From Pseudoalteromonas sp. XMcav2-N (GTDB taxonomy: Bacteria > Pseudomonadota > Gammaproteobacteria > Enterobacterales > Alteromonadaceae), in the NCBI RefSeq assembly GCF_024124545.1, contig NZ_JAMXSF010000010.1, positions 62,001 to 126,000 of the forward strand: a stretch of 64,000 bases of DNA. Direction: 5' to 3'. A program made the translations under genes and the position numbers. A model generated the notes under the pieces. That model saw only the letters and a program-made list of their open reading frames with translations. It did no database searches and was not told where the DNA came from. Of the stretch, positions 39,379 through 46,918 are shown in pieces. The stretch's first letter is position 1. Each line of letters begins with the position of its first letter.

Positions 39379-40605
39379 ATGTCTACACTTTTGAAACTAA
39401 CACCAAAGGCACAGCCCTGGATTGGCAGTAGTGACGCACTTTTTAAACTAAAACAGCAAATCGTTTTACTTGCACAGTGTAACTTGCCAGTCCACATCAT
39501 TGGCCAACCTGGCAGTGGTAAACACTTAGCGGTAAGTCATCTACATCAATTGGGAAAAACAGACTCTCATCCACTGGTTGTCTCTTGTGTGAATCATTGG
39601 GATGACAGTTGCGCGGTCACAAAACTAGAATCTCTGCTCTCACAAACACGCGATGGCACACTTTACCTGAAGAATATAGATGCACTGGCTCCCGAACAAG
39701 CCGAAGCTGTTAAAGACTACTGGCTTAATCTGAACACCGCTTCCGCGACTCCAAGACTCATTACTTCTACCTCCACCCAAAAGCATGACCAAGCCTTAAT
39801 AGAACCACAACACAGTTCATTTTTAAGCTGGTTGCACTACCATTGCCTTGAGCTGAGCATTCCATCATTAGCTGAGCGCCAGGAAGATATACCCGATTTG
39901 ATAAGCCATTACAAAGAAACCTGTCAGCATTTAGAAAACCTGCAAATAGACAAACAAGCAATGGCAATGCTAACGGCTTATAACTGGCCACACAACGCTA
40001 AGCAGCTTAAACGCTGCCTGGACAAGCTGTCATTCTTGAGTGGCCAACAGGAGATCACCAAACAACTACTCATCAGCATTTTTCCGGCCATGAACGATAC
40101 TCACAGCCAATACCCCGAAGTACCTGATAACGCACCATCGAAGCGAGTTAGCAATGAATTCACCACGTTAATTCAGTCGCTCATTGCCTGTGATAATGAA
40201 CTTTCATTTGAGCCCCAAAGCACAGGCACTGAGCAGTTCACCGCCCCGCTTCTCAAACTACAAGCTGCCAATAAACCTCACCCGGCGTTGGCCCGTGCGC
40301 TGCAATATATAGATGAAAACTTCAAAAAGCCACTGAGCCTGAGCGAAGTTGCAAGTTATGCATGTGTTAGTCCGTCACATTTATCGTTCTTATTTAAACG
40401 CTATGTGGGCCAATCGTTTAAACAAACCTTACTACGAATCCGAATCAAAACGGCGATGACACTACTACGTGAAGACCCCTACAGTCAGGTGACAGAAGTG
40501 TGTGACGATGTTGGCTTCTCTGACTTGAGCTTCTTTGTCAGAAAGTTTAAATCAGTCGTTGGTGTCAGTCCGGGTGTGTACCGCGACCAGCGCACCAAGC
40601 ATTAG
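39379..40605 (+). CDS. Transcriptional regulator: degenerate sigma54-activator-like AAA+ domain fused to AraC-type HTH
   Basis: A 408-aa protein. Residues ~15-230 resemble the AAA+ core of NtrC-type activators (IGSSDALFKLKQQI start, SIPSLAERQEDIPDLISHY, YNWPHNAKQLKRCL), but essential parts are altered: the Walker A Lys is followed by His (GQPGSGKH, 42-49), the usual D-E of Walker B is K-N (GTLYLKNID), and no GAFTGA loop is seen. Residues ~305-405 form an AraC/XylS DNA-binding domain with two HTHs (SLSEVASYACVSPSHLSFLFKRYVG; VTEVCDDVGFSDLSFFVRKFK). It therefore probably no longer remodels sigma54 polymerase and acts as an AraC-type activator. AAGGAAA precedes the ATG. AraC proteins bind direct repeats about 21 bp apart, matching the boxes found before the following genes. 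Confidence 0.85.
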   Translation: MSTLLKLTPKAQPWIGSSDALFKLKQQIVLLAQCNLPVHIIGQPGSGKHLAVSHLHQLGKTDSHPLVVSCVNHWDDSCAVTKLESLLSQTRDGTLYLKNIDALAPEQAEAVKDYWLNLNTASATPRLITSTSTQKHDQALIEPQHSSFLSWLHYHCLELSIPSLAERQEDIPDLISHYKETCQHLENLQIDKQAMAMLTAYNWPHNAKQLKRCLDKLSFLSGQQEITKQLLISIFPAMNDTHSQYPEVPDNAPSKRVSNEFTTLIQSLIACDNELSFEPQSTGTEQFTAPLLKLQAANKPHPALARALQYIDENFKKPLSLSEVASYACVSPSHLSFLFKRYVGQSFKQTLLRIRIKTAMTLLREDPYSQVTEVCDDVGFSDLSFFVRKFKSVVGVSPGVYRDQRTKH

Positions 40606-40620
40606 TCAATGAGTAAGCCT

Positions 40621-40648
40621 TGTGCTGATTGCTTTTGGAATCAGCACA
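40621..40648 (+). repeat. Inverted repeat downstream of the AraC-type regulator gene
   Basis: TGTGCTGATT (40621-40630) and AATCAGCACA (40639-40648) form a perfect 10-bp stem with an 8-base loop, 16 bases beyond the regulator stop. There is no following T run, so it may be a Rho-dependent or 3'-stabilising hairpin. Confidence 0.6.
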
Positions 40649-40663
40649 CAACGCAATCAACCG

Positions 40664-40743
40664 TTTTACCAACTTATCACCACGATTTTACCAATCAAGT
40701 CACGTGTTCCTGCCAATTCCTGACACCTGGCTTTTTCTATACT
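40664..40743 (+). promoter_or_regulatory. Promoter of the RebB operon with three tandem ACCAA-type boxes
   Basis: Half-sites TTTTACCAA at 40664 and 40686 and TCCTGCCAA at 40708 are spaced exactly 22 bp. The last one ends 21 bases before the -10 candidate TATACT (40738-40743). No good -35 hexamer is present, which suggests activator dependence. The same layout precedes other units of the locus. Confidence 0.75.
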
Positions 40744-40835
40744 GACCTCAGTGTTTAGGCGACTCCATAAAAGCATGATGAACCAGACACCAAACTTGTA
40801 TTTTATTCAAAAACTCTAAGCAAATAGGTGAAATT

Positions 40836-41135
40836 ATGGCATTTCCAACCGCAGTTAACGATCAAATCACAGACTCCGTCACACAGGCCAATGTCAAAGT
40901 ACTAGGTGATGCACCCGCTATGTCTATGGGGAATTTATTTCAGGCAACGTCTCAGGCACTCGCCAATGCTGCGCACAACGCTACGTCTGCGCAGCAGCAA
41001 TCAGCCATGACTGCACAAGCTGCAACCACTATGGGTGTTACAACCCTGTACTCAATTGATACAGCGACCACAGGCATTGCGACCAAACGCATTCTGCAAC
41101 CGCAGAAACAACCTGTCGCAGGGTTAGGCAACTAA
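40836..41135 (+). CDS. RebB-family R-body protein (copy 1)
   Basis: A 99-aa protein matching the RebB family (PF11747) end to end: AVNDQITDSVTQANVKVLGDAP, then an Ala-rich helix ANAAHNAT, AQQQ, and the closing TTMGVTTLYSIDTATTGIATK. RebB-type proteins polymerise into R-bodies, coiled protein ribbons that unroll and puncture membranes. It has a short extra C-terminal tail (QPQKQPVAGLGN) missing from the other copies. AGGTGA precedes the ATG. It is the first gene of an operon running to about 46.2 kb and is nearly identical in protein sequence to the RebB gene at 53823. No signal peptide; expected in the cytoplasm. Confidence 0.92.
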   Translation: MAFPTAVNDQITDSVTQANVKVLGDAPAMSMGNLFQATSQALANAAHNATSAQQQSAMTAQAATTMGVTTLYSIDTATTGIATKRILQPQKQPVAGLGN

Positions 41136-41245
41136 TGCACTTTGCATCCGTGGTTGCGCGTGGCTACAAACTGAAATGGCGCAACTGCAATTACAAAGCG
41201 CAGGTTTACAACACCCAGAATAAGGCCGGCAACAACCAGGCTTAA
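41135..41245 (+). CDS. Possible small basic protein overlapping the RebB stop codon
   Basis: A 36-codon frame whose ATG overlaps the RebB stop (TAATG), suggesting translational coupling. The product is basic and rich in Asn, Lys and Gln (MHFASVVARGYKLKW...), with no recognised domain. It fills the otherwise unusually long gap between the first two RebB genes. It has no ribosome site of its own beyond coupling and could be chance. Confidence 0.35.
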   Translation: MHFASVVARGYKLKWRNCNYKAQVYNTQNKAGNNQA

Positions 41246-41272
41246 TTTGAAAACAAAAATAAGGACGACACG

Positions 41273-41539
41273 ATGGCTTTTCCAACCGCAGTAAACAGTC
41301 AAATTACTGATTCAGTTACTCAAGCCAATGTACAGGTACTGGGCGACGCACCGTCCATTGCTATGGGTAACTTGTTTCAGGCGACCTCTCAGGCGCTTGC
41401 CAACGCAGCACATAATGCAACGGCAGCACAGCAACAGGCAAACATTACCGCCCAAGCGGTAACCACAATGGGTGTAAATATTCTTTACTCCATTGACACT
41501 GCAACGACTGGCGTTGCGACCAGCAAAATTTTTGCGTAG
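41273..41539 (+). CDS. RebB-family R-body protein (copy 2)
   Basis: An 88-aa RebB-family protein, highly similar to copy 1: AVNSQITDSVTQANVQVLGDAPSIAMGNLFQATSQ near the N-terminus and TTMGVNILYSIDTATTGVATSK at the end. Cysteine-free, no signal peptide, mostly helical. AAGGAC lies before the ATG. It probably assembles together with the neighbouring paralogues; R-bodies characterised elsewhere need more than one Reb protein. Confidence 0.92.
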   Translation: MAFPTAVNSQITDSVTQANVQVLGDAPSIAMGNLFQATSQALANAAHNATAAQQQANITAQAVTTMGVNILYSIDTATTGVATSKIFA

Positions 41540-41609
41540 CGGTCTCTTCTCAGTCTTAAACAACCAGGCAATAACGCCTATTTATTAAAACTTTAAAAGG
41601 AAAATAGTT

Positions 41610-41876
41610 ATGGCATTTCCAACCGCTGTAAATAGTCAAATTACTGATTCTGTCTCACAAGTGAACACCAAAGTACTGGGTGATGCACCTGCTATTGCAA
41701 CTGGTAACTTTATGATTGCAACCAGCCAGGCGCTGTCAAACGCAGCACACAACGCCACGACCAGCCAGCAAAACAATACGGTTACAGCCCAAGCTGCTTT
41801 GGTTCAGGGTGTTGATACGCTCATGAGCGTCAATACAGCAACAACGGCAGAAGGCATTCACAAGGTTTTCCGTTAA
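41610..41876 (+). CDS. RebB-family R-body protein (copy 3, divergent)
   Basis: An 88-aa RebB-family protein that keeps the N-terminal AVNSQITDSVSQVNTKVLGDAPAIATGNF and the Ala-rich middle but differs after the AAHNATTSQQ segment (VQGVDTLMSVNTATTAEGIHK). AAAAGGAAAA precedes the ATG. Two strong hairpins follow the stop, so the abundant structural genes may be separated in expression from the downstream ones. Confidence 0.9.
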   Translation: MAFPTAVNSQITDSVSQVNTKVLGDAPAIATGNFMIATSQALSNAAHNATTSQQNNTVTAQAALVQGVDTLMSVNTATTAEGIHKVFR

Positions 41877-41888
41877 GCAAGCCGCCCG

Positions 41889-41939
41889 GGTACTGATACT
41901 AAACGTATCAGTACCATTTCGGTCAGCGTCATCTGACCG
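41889..41939 (+). repeat. Two tandem intercistronic hairpins
   Basis: First: GGTACTGATAC (41889-41899) pairs perfectly with GTATCAGTACC (41905-41915), loop of 5. Second: CGGTCAG (41920-41926) pairs with CTGACCG (41933-41939), loop of 6. Neither has a clean T run, so they look like processing or 3'-end-protection structures inside the operon rather than full terminators. Confidence 0.7.
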
Positions 41940-41958
41940 GGTTTAATAAGGAATCGCT

Positions 41959-42150
41959 GTGTTAAACACACTTGAAGCCAACGGGTTTTCACTCGCTGTC
42001 GCATCAACAACCATGGGCCATTCTATTTCGTTGTTGATGGAAAATGCGGTGCAAAATGAAGCACGCAGCCAGCTGACATCCAGCACTGCTGTTGCTCAAT
42101 GCTGCGCACTCATGGTCGCAGCCGGTGCCGCTGCCATTAAATCTGGATAA
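41959..42150 (+). CDS. Short RebB-like protein
   Basis: A 63-aa product started by GTG, with AAGGAA eight bases upstream. It lacks the N-terminal QITDSV block but keeps a RebB-like helical core (SLAVASTTMGHSISLLMENAVQNEARSQLTSSTAVAQC) and ends in an Ala-rich hydrophobic stretch. It may be a minor component or capping protein of the R-body; the relation to RebB is by overall pattern and position, not by a strong motif. Confidence 0.7.
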   Translation: MLNTLEANGFSLAVASTTMGHSISLLMENAVQNEARSQLTSSTAVAQCCALMVAAGAAAIKSG

Positions 42151-42164
42151 CTAAGGAAGTCATT

Positions 42165-42521
42165 ATGAGTACTATAAACGATCAAATCACCGATTCGGTG
42201 AATCAAATAAACACTTTGCTGATGGGATCTGCACCTATGCAGTCAATGGGCATGCTGAATGTTACTGCGAGTGAAACCATAGGTATGTCGATGTTTAATG
42301 CCGTTTCTGCGCAGCAAAATGCACAAACTTCAGCTTCGGCTGCCGCAGCCGCGAGCTGTGCAAAAATGCTCCAGCAGTCGCCACCTCCACCTGCTAAGAA
42401 ACCGACGCCAGAAGTGAAACCGGACCCAAGTCAGGTAGAAGCGTTAGTAAAGGAGCTTCTAAAGAAACAAGACGATTCGCAGAAGAAACAAGACGATTCG
42501 CAGACTCCAGCTAAGTCATAA
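42165..42521 (+). CDS. RebB-like protein with charged Pro/Lys/Gln-rich C-terminal tail
   Basis: A 118-aa protein. Residues 1-70 are RebB-like (INDQITDSVNQINTLLMGSAP, ending in an Ala-rich AQQNAQTSASAAAAASC helix). The tail is hydrophilic: PPPPAKKPTPEVKPDP followed by a short helix (VEALVKELLKKQDD) and a tandem heptad KKQDDSQ repeated twice, encoded by an exact 21-bp duplication. The tail could be an interaction handle that recruits cargo or scaffold to the polymer. AAGGAA precedes the ATG; it starts 14 bases after the previous gene. Confidence 0.8.
   Translation: MSTINDQITDSVNQINTLLMGSAPMQSMGMLNVTASETIGMSMFNAVSAQQNAQTSASAAAAASCAKMLQQSPPPPAKKPTPEVKPDPSQVEALVKELLKKQDDSQKKQDDSQTPAKS
42462..42503 (+). 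repeat. 21-bp tandem direct repeat (two copies)
   Basis: Positions 42462-42482 and 42483-42503 are identical and in frame, encoding the heptapeptide KKQDDSQ twice near the C-terminus of the RebB-like tail protein. Such a repeat can expand or contract by slippage without a frameshift. Confidence 0.9.
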
Positions 42522-42561
42522 AGATGCGCACTGCAAAAAATAACCAACAGAGGCACAGCAT

Positions 42562-42921
42562 ATGAACGAGTTAACAAATGTCGGGCCATCGACACAGACT
42601 TCACTGGATGTGTTAAAAAACGCCAGTCTGAACGGCGAGCTAAACAAACTCTCCGGCGCCGGCAAGGCCTATCAGTCGGTTTCACAGTCAACTGCCATAG
42701 CTATCCAGGATGCCACCGATAACCTTAGAAATATCAATACAATGGCGACAACGGCTATGGGAGTCGCCATTTCTCAGATGTTGGCCACCGGCTCAGTCGG
42801 TGATTACGCTGGCATTATCGAAGCCGCAAATAAAATGGTAGAAAATGGCACCAAAAACTTTGGTGCGGTAGGTAGTTCAGCCAGTAACCTGCTCGACAAT
42901 TTTCCCGATGGTGGCAGTTAG
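42562..42921 (+). CDS. RebB-like (killing-trait) protein
   Basis: A 119-aa helical protein. It is more distant from copies 1-3, but SQSTAIAIQDATDNLRNINTMATTAMGVAISQMLATGS follows the RebB pattern of an amphipathic, Ala/Thr-rich helical core. The N-terminus (MNELTNVGPSTQTSLDVLKNASLNGELNKL) carries extra residues and the C-terminus (NKMVENGTKNFGAVGSSASNLLDNF) is longer than in RebB. AGAGG precedes the ATG. Probably an accessory R-body component. Confidence 0.7.
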   Translation: MNELTNVGPSTQTSLDVLKNASLNGELNKLSGAGKAYQSVSQSTAIAIQDATDNLRNINTMATTAMGVAISQMLATGSVGDYAGIIEAANKMVENGTKNFGAVGSSASNLLDNFPDGGS

Positions 42922-42961
42922 CTGAACAAATACAAGGCTAACGGCGACTAAGGAGACGAAT

Positions 42962-43969
42962 ATGACGATCATTGTGAACAATAAAGAGATTGAGCAACTT
43001 GACCAGTTTGCTGATAAAACGCAGACCCTGATCCAGTTTCTTAATCAGGGTGCACACAGCACCGATGCACTCATACAACAAAGTGAGGTACTTAGTTTCA
43101 CCTCAGAAGCGCAATTTATCGAGCAACTGTATCTGGGACTAATGAACTCAACGATGCTGTATTTACATCAGATCCCCCTGTCTGTCGACATCAAAAAGCT
43201 CCTGGAGCTAAGTACCAACGACCTCAGGGATCTGGCAACATTCAGTAACCGGGATTCAGAAACTGACAAAGCCAGGCTAGCAAGCATTCTGGCCAAATAT
43301 CGACTGGTAGACAGTGCCATTTTAAACAAAATAGCCCTTTTTTACCGACGCTATAATCTCAATTATCACACGCTGGGCTGGGGCGCTTCGTTCCATGATC
43401 AGCTCACATTATACAGCGTTATCTGCTACTGTGAGCAAGTGTATGATCTATCAAATCAGACAGTGATCCCAGCTTGCCAGTGGGCAACACAACAAGCACA
43501 AAGCCTGAGCGAATTTGCTCACTACTTTTGCATTTATCTGGCATGGAAAAACAACAAAAAAGAAATGCCCGGTACACCCGATCACCTTGTTGACATACTG
43601 GCGCCAGTAGTAAACAGCAACCTCGACTCTCCGATTGTGACCTTTGAGCTACAGGCCATTGACCTGCACAACGCAATAAAGCAGTGGCATGAAGGAGGCA
43701 ATAACCTGGGATTCAGTAGTTTCAGCGCTGGGCTACTCAATATTGTACTCAATATCGACTTGCATACTGACGATCTGGTAAAGGCTGCAAATGATTACTT
43801 AAGCACACTTCAAACCACTCTGAGCAATGCCTTAGCCAGTGACAGTTTTGTGTGTCAAGCCGGGCTTTGTCGTCACTATTTATTTAAATTACACAACAGT
43901 GAAGCCTTGCTCAACGTAGACAGTCAGGGTTGCCTGAGCCTATTTAACCATTGGCCGACAGCCGCCTAA
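42962..43969 (+). CDS. Uncharacterised protein of the RebB operon
   Basis: A 335-aa, mostly helical protein with no signal peptide, transmembrane segment or motif I recognise. It has a few Cys in the middle and near the C-terminus (SVICYCEQVYD, IPACQW, FVCQAGLCRHYLF). AAGGAGA precedes the ATG. It sits between the RebB-like genes and the coiled-coil gene in one operon, with a 14-base gap to the next, so it may help assemble R-bodies or load cargo. No function can be assigned from sequence alone. Confidence 0.75.
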   Translation: MTIIVNNKEIEQLDQFADKTQTLIQFLNQGAHSTDALIQQSEVLSFTSEAQFIEQLYLGLMNSTMLYLHQIPLSVDIKKLLELSTNDLRDLATFSNRDSETDKARLASILAKYRLVDSAILNKIALFYRRYNLNYHTLGWGASFHDQLTLYSVICYCEQVYDLSNQTVIPACQWATQQAQSLSEFAHYFCIYLAWKNNKKEMPGTPDHLVDILAPVVNSNLDSPIVTFELQAIDLHNAIKQWHEGGNNLGFSSFSAGLLNIVLNIDLHTDDLVKAANDYLSTLQTTLSNALASDSFVCQAGLCRHYLFKLHNSEALLNVDSQGCLSLFNHWPTAA

Positions 43970-43983
43970 CCGGAGAAAAAAAC

Positions 43984-44469
43984 ATGAACCCAGCACAACA
44001 GAAAAAAGCCGCGCTCGGTGAGTTGACCCAAGTCGTTATGCCTACACAGCTGAACACCATTTTGTCAGACATAGACGCCATGCTAGCCAGTGCACGGCAG
44101 ACCATAGATCAGTCTTTACAGCAGTCATCTCAGCTTGTTGATCAGTCGCGTCAACATTTGGCCCGTATTAATCACGCACTGGCAAGCGAGGCTGTCAGCG
44201 CGTCACCTCACACATTGAATGACGAGACGACTCAGGCAGAGCCAAATCAGGAACAAATGCTCAACGCTCAGGTAACTTATCTGGAAGAGCAAAACACTCA
44301 TATGAAACAAGTTTACACGGAACAAGAGCTGGCCGCTCAACAAAGTGCCCAGGCAGCTCAGCAAGCCATGGAAACGACCATTAAGAACATGGAGGCTCAG
44401 CTGATGCAACAAAATCAGGCTTTTCAAAGTGAAGTCATGCAACGTAGCACAGAAACACCCGAGGGTTAA
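43984..44469 (+). CDS. Coiled-coil Gln/Ala-rich protein of the RebB operon
   Basis: About 161 aa from the ATG at 43984, chosen over the in-frame ATG at 43951 because CCGGAGA lies just upstream of it and the earlier start lies inside the preceding gene. The sequence is Gln- and Ala-rich with heptad-like helices (LSDIDAMLASARQTIDQSLQQSSQLVDQS; then YLEEQNTHMKQVYTEQELAAQQSAQAAQQAMETTIKNMEAQL written here only in part as a coiled coil over ~90-150). No cysteine and no signal. It could be a scaffold or length-determining factor for the R-body, which is inference. Confidence 0.75.
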   Translation: MNPAQQKKAALGELTQVVMPTQLNTILSDIDAMLASARQTIDQSLQQSSQLVDQSRQHLARINHALASEAVSASPHTLNDETTQAEPNQEQMLNAQVTYLEEQNTHMKQVYTEQELAAQQSAQAAQQAMETTIKNMEAQLMQQNQAFQSEVMQRSTETPEG

Positions 44470-44495
44470 ATCACAAGATAAGGAGCTACCTCGTC

Positions 44496-45914
44496 ATGAT
44501 CAGAATTAACTTTAGTCCGCTCACCTGGTTACCCGATGAAAAAGTAAAAGTGAATGCGGCAAACAAGCAAATGCAAGAGCTGGTATCACGATTAGCGGAC
44601 GCACCTAAGTACCATACACTGACAACTCAGGACCGCCAGCAACTCATTGATGAAGGTTATGCTGCAGACTTGGTAGACAATCTGGTGTTTATTACACTCA
44701 GAACCGACGAGCTGGGCAAGGATGTCGTGACAAGCGGGTTTAACTACGCGGCTTTTGATACCTCACTGTTCAGCTCTGCGCACCTCAGGACACATCTGGC
44801 ACAGCTTAATCGGGGGTGCTGCGCCTACTGCGAAAGCTATTTGTCGGCAACTGATGGAGGAAAAGTCGGACACTTTCGCCCTGTAGAGCTGTTGGAAACA
44901 GAGCAGGAGTCCGGACAAAGTACGGTTACCACTTGTTCTCCCTACTACTCACAAGCCTATGAACAGCGAAACCTGCTATTTGTCTGCGAGGCATGCCATG
45001 AACAGCATAAAGGCGGACGATTTCCACTGGCAGGTCTGCGTCTGCCTGCGATCAGTATTGAACAGGAACAACCGTTGCTCATCAACCCCTATGAGGAAGA
45101 CCCCAGACTGTTTATTCGCTTTGACCCTGTAACCGGCCGTGCATACCCTTTTGATTTACTGGCCGCCTTTTTAATGGATACCCGTACATTACACCTTGAC
45201 GGCGTAGCAAAAGAAATCTGGTCACACCCGGACATTTTGCGTCACGCACCTGACTTTCATCAATTACCAGAGTTTACGAGTTGGTTTCATTCACTGGACA
45301 AAGACAGGTTAAAGCAGCTCAGTAAAGGCCAGAACAGTATTCAGTTGCTGGGGTTAAACCGACCAGAGCTGGTGATTGCTCGGCTGAGTGCACTCAGCCA
45401 GTTACACCTGGCCTTTGAACACTTCAGGCACAGTAAACAATCAGATATGAGCTCATTTATTGACTCGCTACCTATACTTCAGTTCAGAAGCTTGAGTATC
45501 GATGCCTTACAAACCTGGCATAATCAGTCCGACGAACAGGAGCTCAGCGACGCAGAGCCTTCCCTGCCCGAAAACTTATCGATACCAGAACGCAGCGTTT
45601 TTCCCGCCTGGTTCAGAGCCTCACTACGCTACTGTATTGAGGAATCTCAGCTGACAGAAACACACAAGCGTAACCTCGTATTTCTCTCGGCCAGAGACAA
45701 ATTATACGGACAAAAACCCAAAGAAAAATGCGTGTTTCTGCCCCTGAACTGGCAGCAGGATAAGCATAAACTGATCAAAGTTCGTTCTGAGCGCAATATC
45801 TGGGAAACCTCTTTCGCTGAGCTGGCCAGCTCCCGCCCCCTGGAGCTACTGAATTTATTCACACAAAACGATGTTTGGGTGGAAGGCCCATTCGACGCAC
45901 TGCATAGTGCATAA
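44496..45914 (+). CDS. HNH nuclease-like zinc protein of the RebB operon
   Basis: A 472-aa protein. Residues ~108-178 carry a Cys-paired HNH layout: C109-A-Y-C112-E, then G-H126-F-R-P, then C164-E-A-C167-H168-E-Q-H171-K-G-G-R-F-P-L. This pattern is typical of HNH endonucleases of the TIGR02646/PtuB-like type. The rest, about 290 residues, is unassigned and mostly helical. An AAGGAG site lies ten bases before the ATG. A nuclease inside a structural R-body operon suggests a DNA-degrading effector or a defence function; neither is proven. No immunity-like gene is obvious, although the small acidic protein encoded next is a candidate by position. Confidence 0.75.
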   Translation: MIRINFSPLTWLPDEKVKVNAANKQMQELVSRLADAPKYHTLTTQDRQQLIDEGYAADLVDNLVFITLRTDELGKDVVTSGFNYAAFDTSLFSSAHLRTHLAQLNRGCCAYCESYLSATDGGKVGHFRPVELLETEQESGQSTVTTCSPYYSQAYEQRNLLFVCEACHEQHKGGRFPLAGLRLPAISIEQEQPLLINPYEEDPRLFIRFDPVTGRAYPFDLLAAFLMDTRTLHLDGVAKEIWSHPDILRHAPDFHQLPEFTSWFHSLDKDRLKQLSKGQNSIQLLGLNRPELVIARLSALSQLHLAFEHFRHSKQSDMSSFIDSLPILQFRSLSIDALQTWHNQSDEQELSDAEPSLPENLSIPERSVFPAWFRASLRYCIEESQLTETHKRNLVFLSARDKLYGQKPKEKCVFLPLNWQQDKHKLIKVRSERNIWETSFAELASSRPLELLNLFTQNDVWVEGPFDALHSA

Positions 45915-45941
45915 CTTAACCATATGTAAGGAAAATCAGCC

Positions 45942-46199
45942 ATGAGTAATTTATACGATCAAGCAGTGAACGGCGCCGAGCAACAAGCTACCCAGGCGGT
46001 AGCACAAGCCGATGCTGACACGGCAGCCCAATCCACCGGATACGCCACTACCACGCCTTTTGAGGCCGAAGATGTCGCCAGAAATGCCGTTGTTGCGGCA
46101 GATCAGAGCATGTATCAGCAAGCCTTTAACTCGCCCTCAAATACAACTCCTGACTTGGCGGAGCAAATAGCAACTGAGGCAGTGGAAGCGACGGAATAA
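45942..46199 (+). CDS. Small acidic Ala/Gln-rich protein, last gene of the RebB operon
   Basis: An 85-aa, cysteine-free, strongly acidic protein (QQATQAVAQADADTAAQS; C-terminus AEQIATEAVEATE) with AAGGAAA before the ATG and a terminator 30 bases beyond the stop. No known domain. Its composition is like the RebB proteins but the QITDSV block is missing. Placement after the HNH gene would suit a small partner or immunity protein, but this is a positional guess. Confidence 0.7.
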   Translation: MSNLYDQAVNGAEQQATQAVAQADADTAAQSTGYATTTPFEAEDVARNAVVAADQSMYQQAFNSPSNTTPDLAEQIATEAVEATE

Positions 46200-46228
46200 T
46201 GCAGAAGCGAGTTCCAGCCAAAGTACCC

Positions 46229-46249
46229 GACCCGTTCGGGTCTTTTTTT
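46229..46249 (+). terminator. Rho-independent terminator of the RebB operon
   Basis: GACCCG (46229-46234), a TT loop and CGGGTC (46237-46242) followed by seven T. It closes the roughly 5.4-kb unit that begins at the boxed promoter at 40.66 kb. Confidence 0.88.
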
Positions 46250-46341
46250 GCCTGGAAATCTCTATCAGCCCAAGCCTCTCCAGAGACAGGATGAGAGAAC
46301 AATGAACCAGCAATGTCTGAATATAATTTTAACTTACTGAC

Positions 46342-46398
46342 AAGTACCAACTACTGGCGCTTTTTTACCAATCTCCCTCTAAACCGCTCATCTATAGT
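46342..46398 (+). promoter_or_regulatory. Boxed promoter of the DUF4157 unit
   Basis: Half-sites AAGTACCAA (46342-46350) and TTTTACCAA (46363-46371) are 21 bp apart, and the second ends 21 bases before TATAGT (46393-46398). The start codon of the DUF4157 gene is 31 bases further on. Confidence 0.78.
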
Positions 46399-46428
46399 AA
46401 ATACATCCAGCAAACACGGGATAACCCC

Positions 46429-46848
46429 ATGGCGTTTTATCAACTTAAGGTGAAGCAAAACCGCTTTACTCGCCCCGTTACTCAAGGACCAGCACAACGA
46501 CGCACAACAACGGGCATTCAACCTGTCAGCCGTGCCCTGCCGCCCCGTCTGAGGCGGGGCATGGAAAAGCTTACCGGCGTGAATCTGGCCAATGTGCGGG
46601 TGCATTATAACTCGCCCAAACCAGCACAGGTTCAAGCCCACGCGTATGCACAAGGACGTGATATTTATCTGTCGCCCGGTCAGGAGAAACATCTGCCCCA
46701 TGAACTGGGGCATATTGCACAGCAGGCGCTGGGGATGGTCAAGCCTACCACTGAGGTCAATGGCGTAGCGGTAAATGACGATCCAAAGCTTGAGCAACAG
46801 GCCACAGAGTGGGGCAAACTGGCGCTGCGTTTGGGTGGGCAGGAGTAG
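46429..46848 (+). CDS. DUF4157 (eCIS core domain) putative zinc metallopeptidase
   Basis: A 139-aa protein matching DUF4157 (PF13699): PPRLRRGMEKLTGVNLANVRVHY, then H91-E92-L-G-H95 (HExxH zinc site), and LEQQATEWG with E122 as likely third ligand. DUF4157 proteins are among the commonest markers of extracellular contractile injection system (eCIS) loci and of toxin-bearing neighbourhoods; proteolytic activity is expected from the motif but little tested. The N-terminal leader contains GPAQRR, similar to P-x-Q-R motifs in neighbouring proteins. No clear SD is visible before the ATG. First gene of the unit leading to the C58-like protease candidate. Confidence 0.9.
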   Translation: MAFYQLKVKQNRFTRPVTQGPAQRRTTTGIQPVSRALPPRLRRGMEKLTGVNLANVRVHYNSPKPAQVQAHAYAQGRDIYLSPGQEKHLPHELGHIAQQALGMVKPTTEVNGVAVNDDPKLEQQATEWGKLALRLGGQE

Positions 46849-46918
46849 CTGGCTATGGCGGTTGGACTGGGGAAAGCAACCAAGTCCCCGTTTAAAACAT
46901 ATACAGGGAGGATTAAAG

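Noticed and set aside
39379..40605. Calling the regulator a sigma54-dependent activator.
   Set aside because: Walker A and B are degenerate, the GAFTGA motif is missing and the DNA-binding domain is AraC type.
40664..40716. A CRISPR-like array from the regularly spaced boxes.
   Set aside because: Units are only 9 bp, spaced 22 bp and upstream of a -10; no cas genes or long repeats exist in the window.
44496..45914. A complete retron or Septu defence system based on the HNH motif.
   Set aside because: No reverse transcriptase, msr-msd structure or PtuA-like ATPase is adjacent; only the HNH pattern is present.
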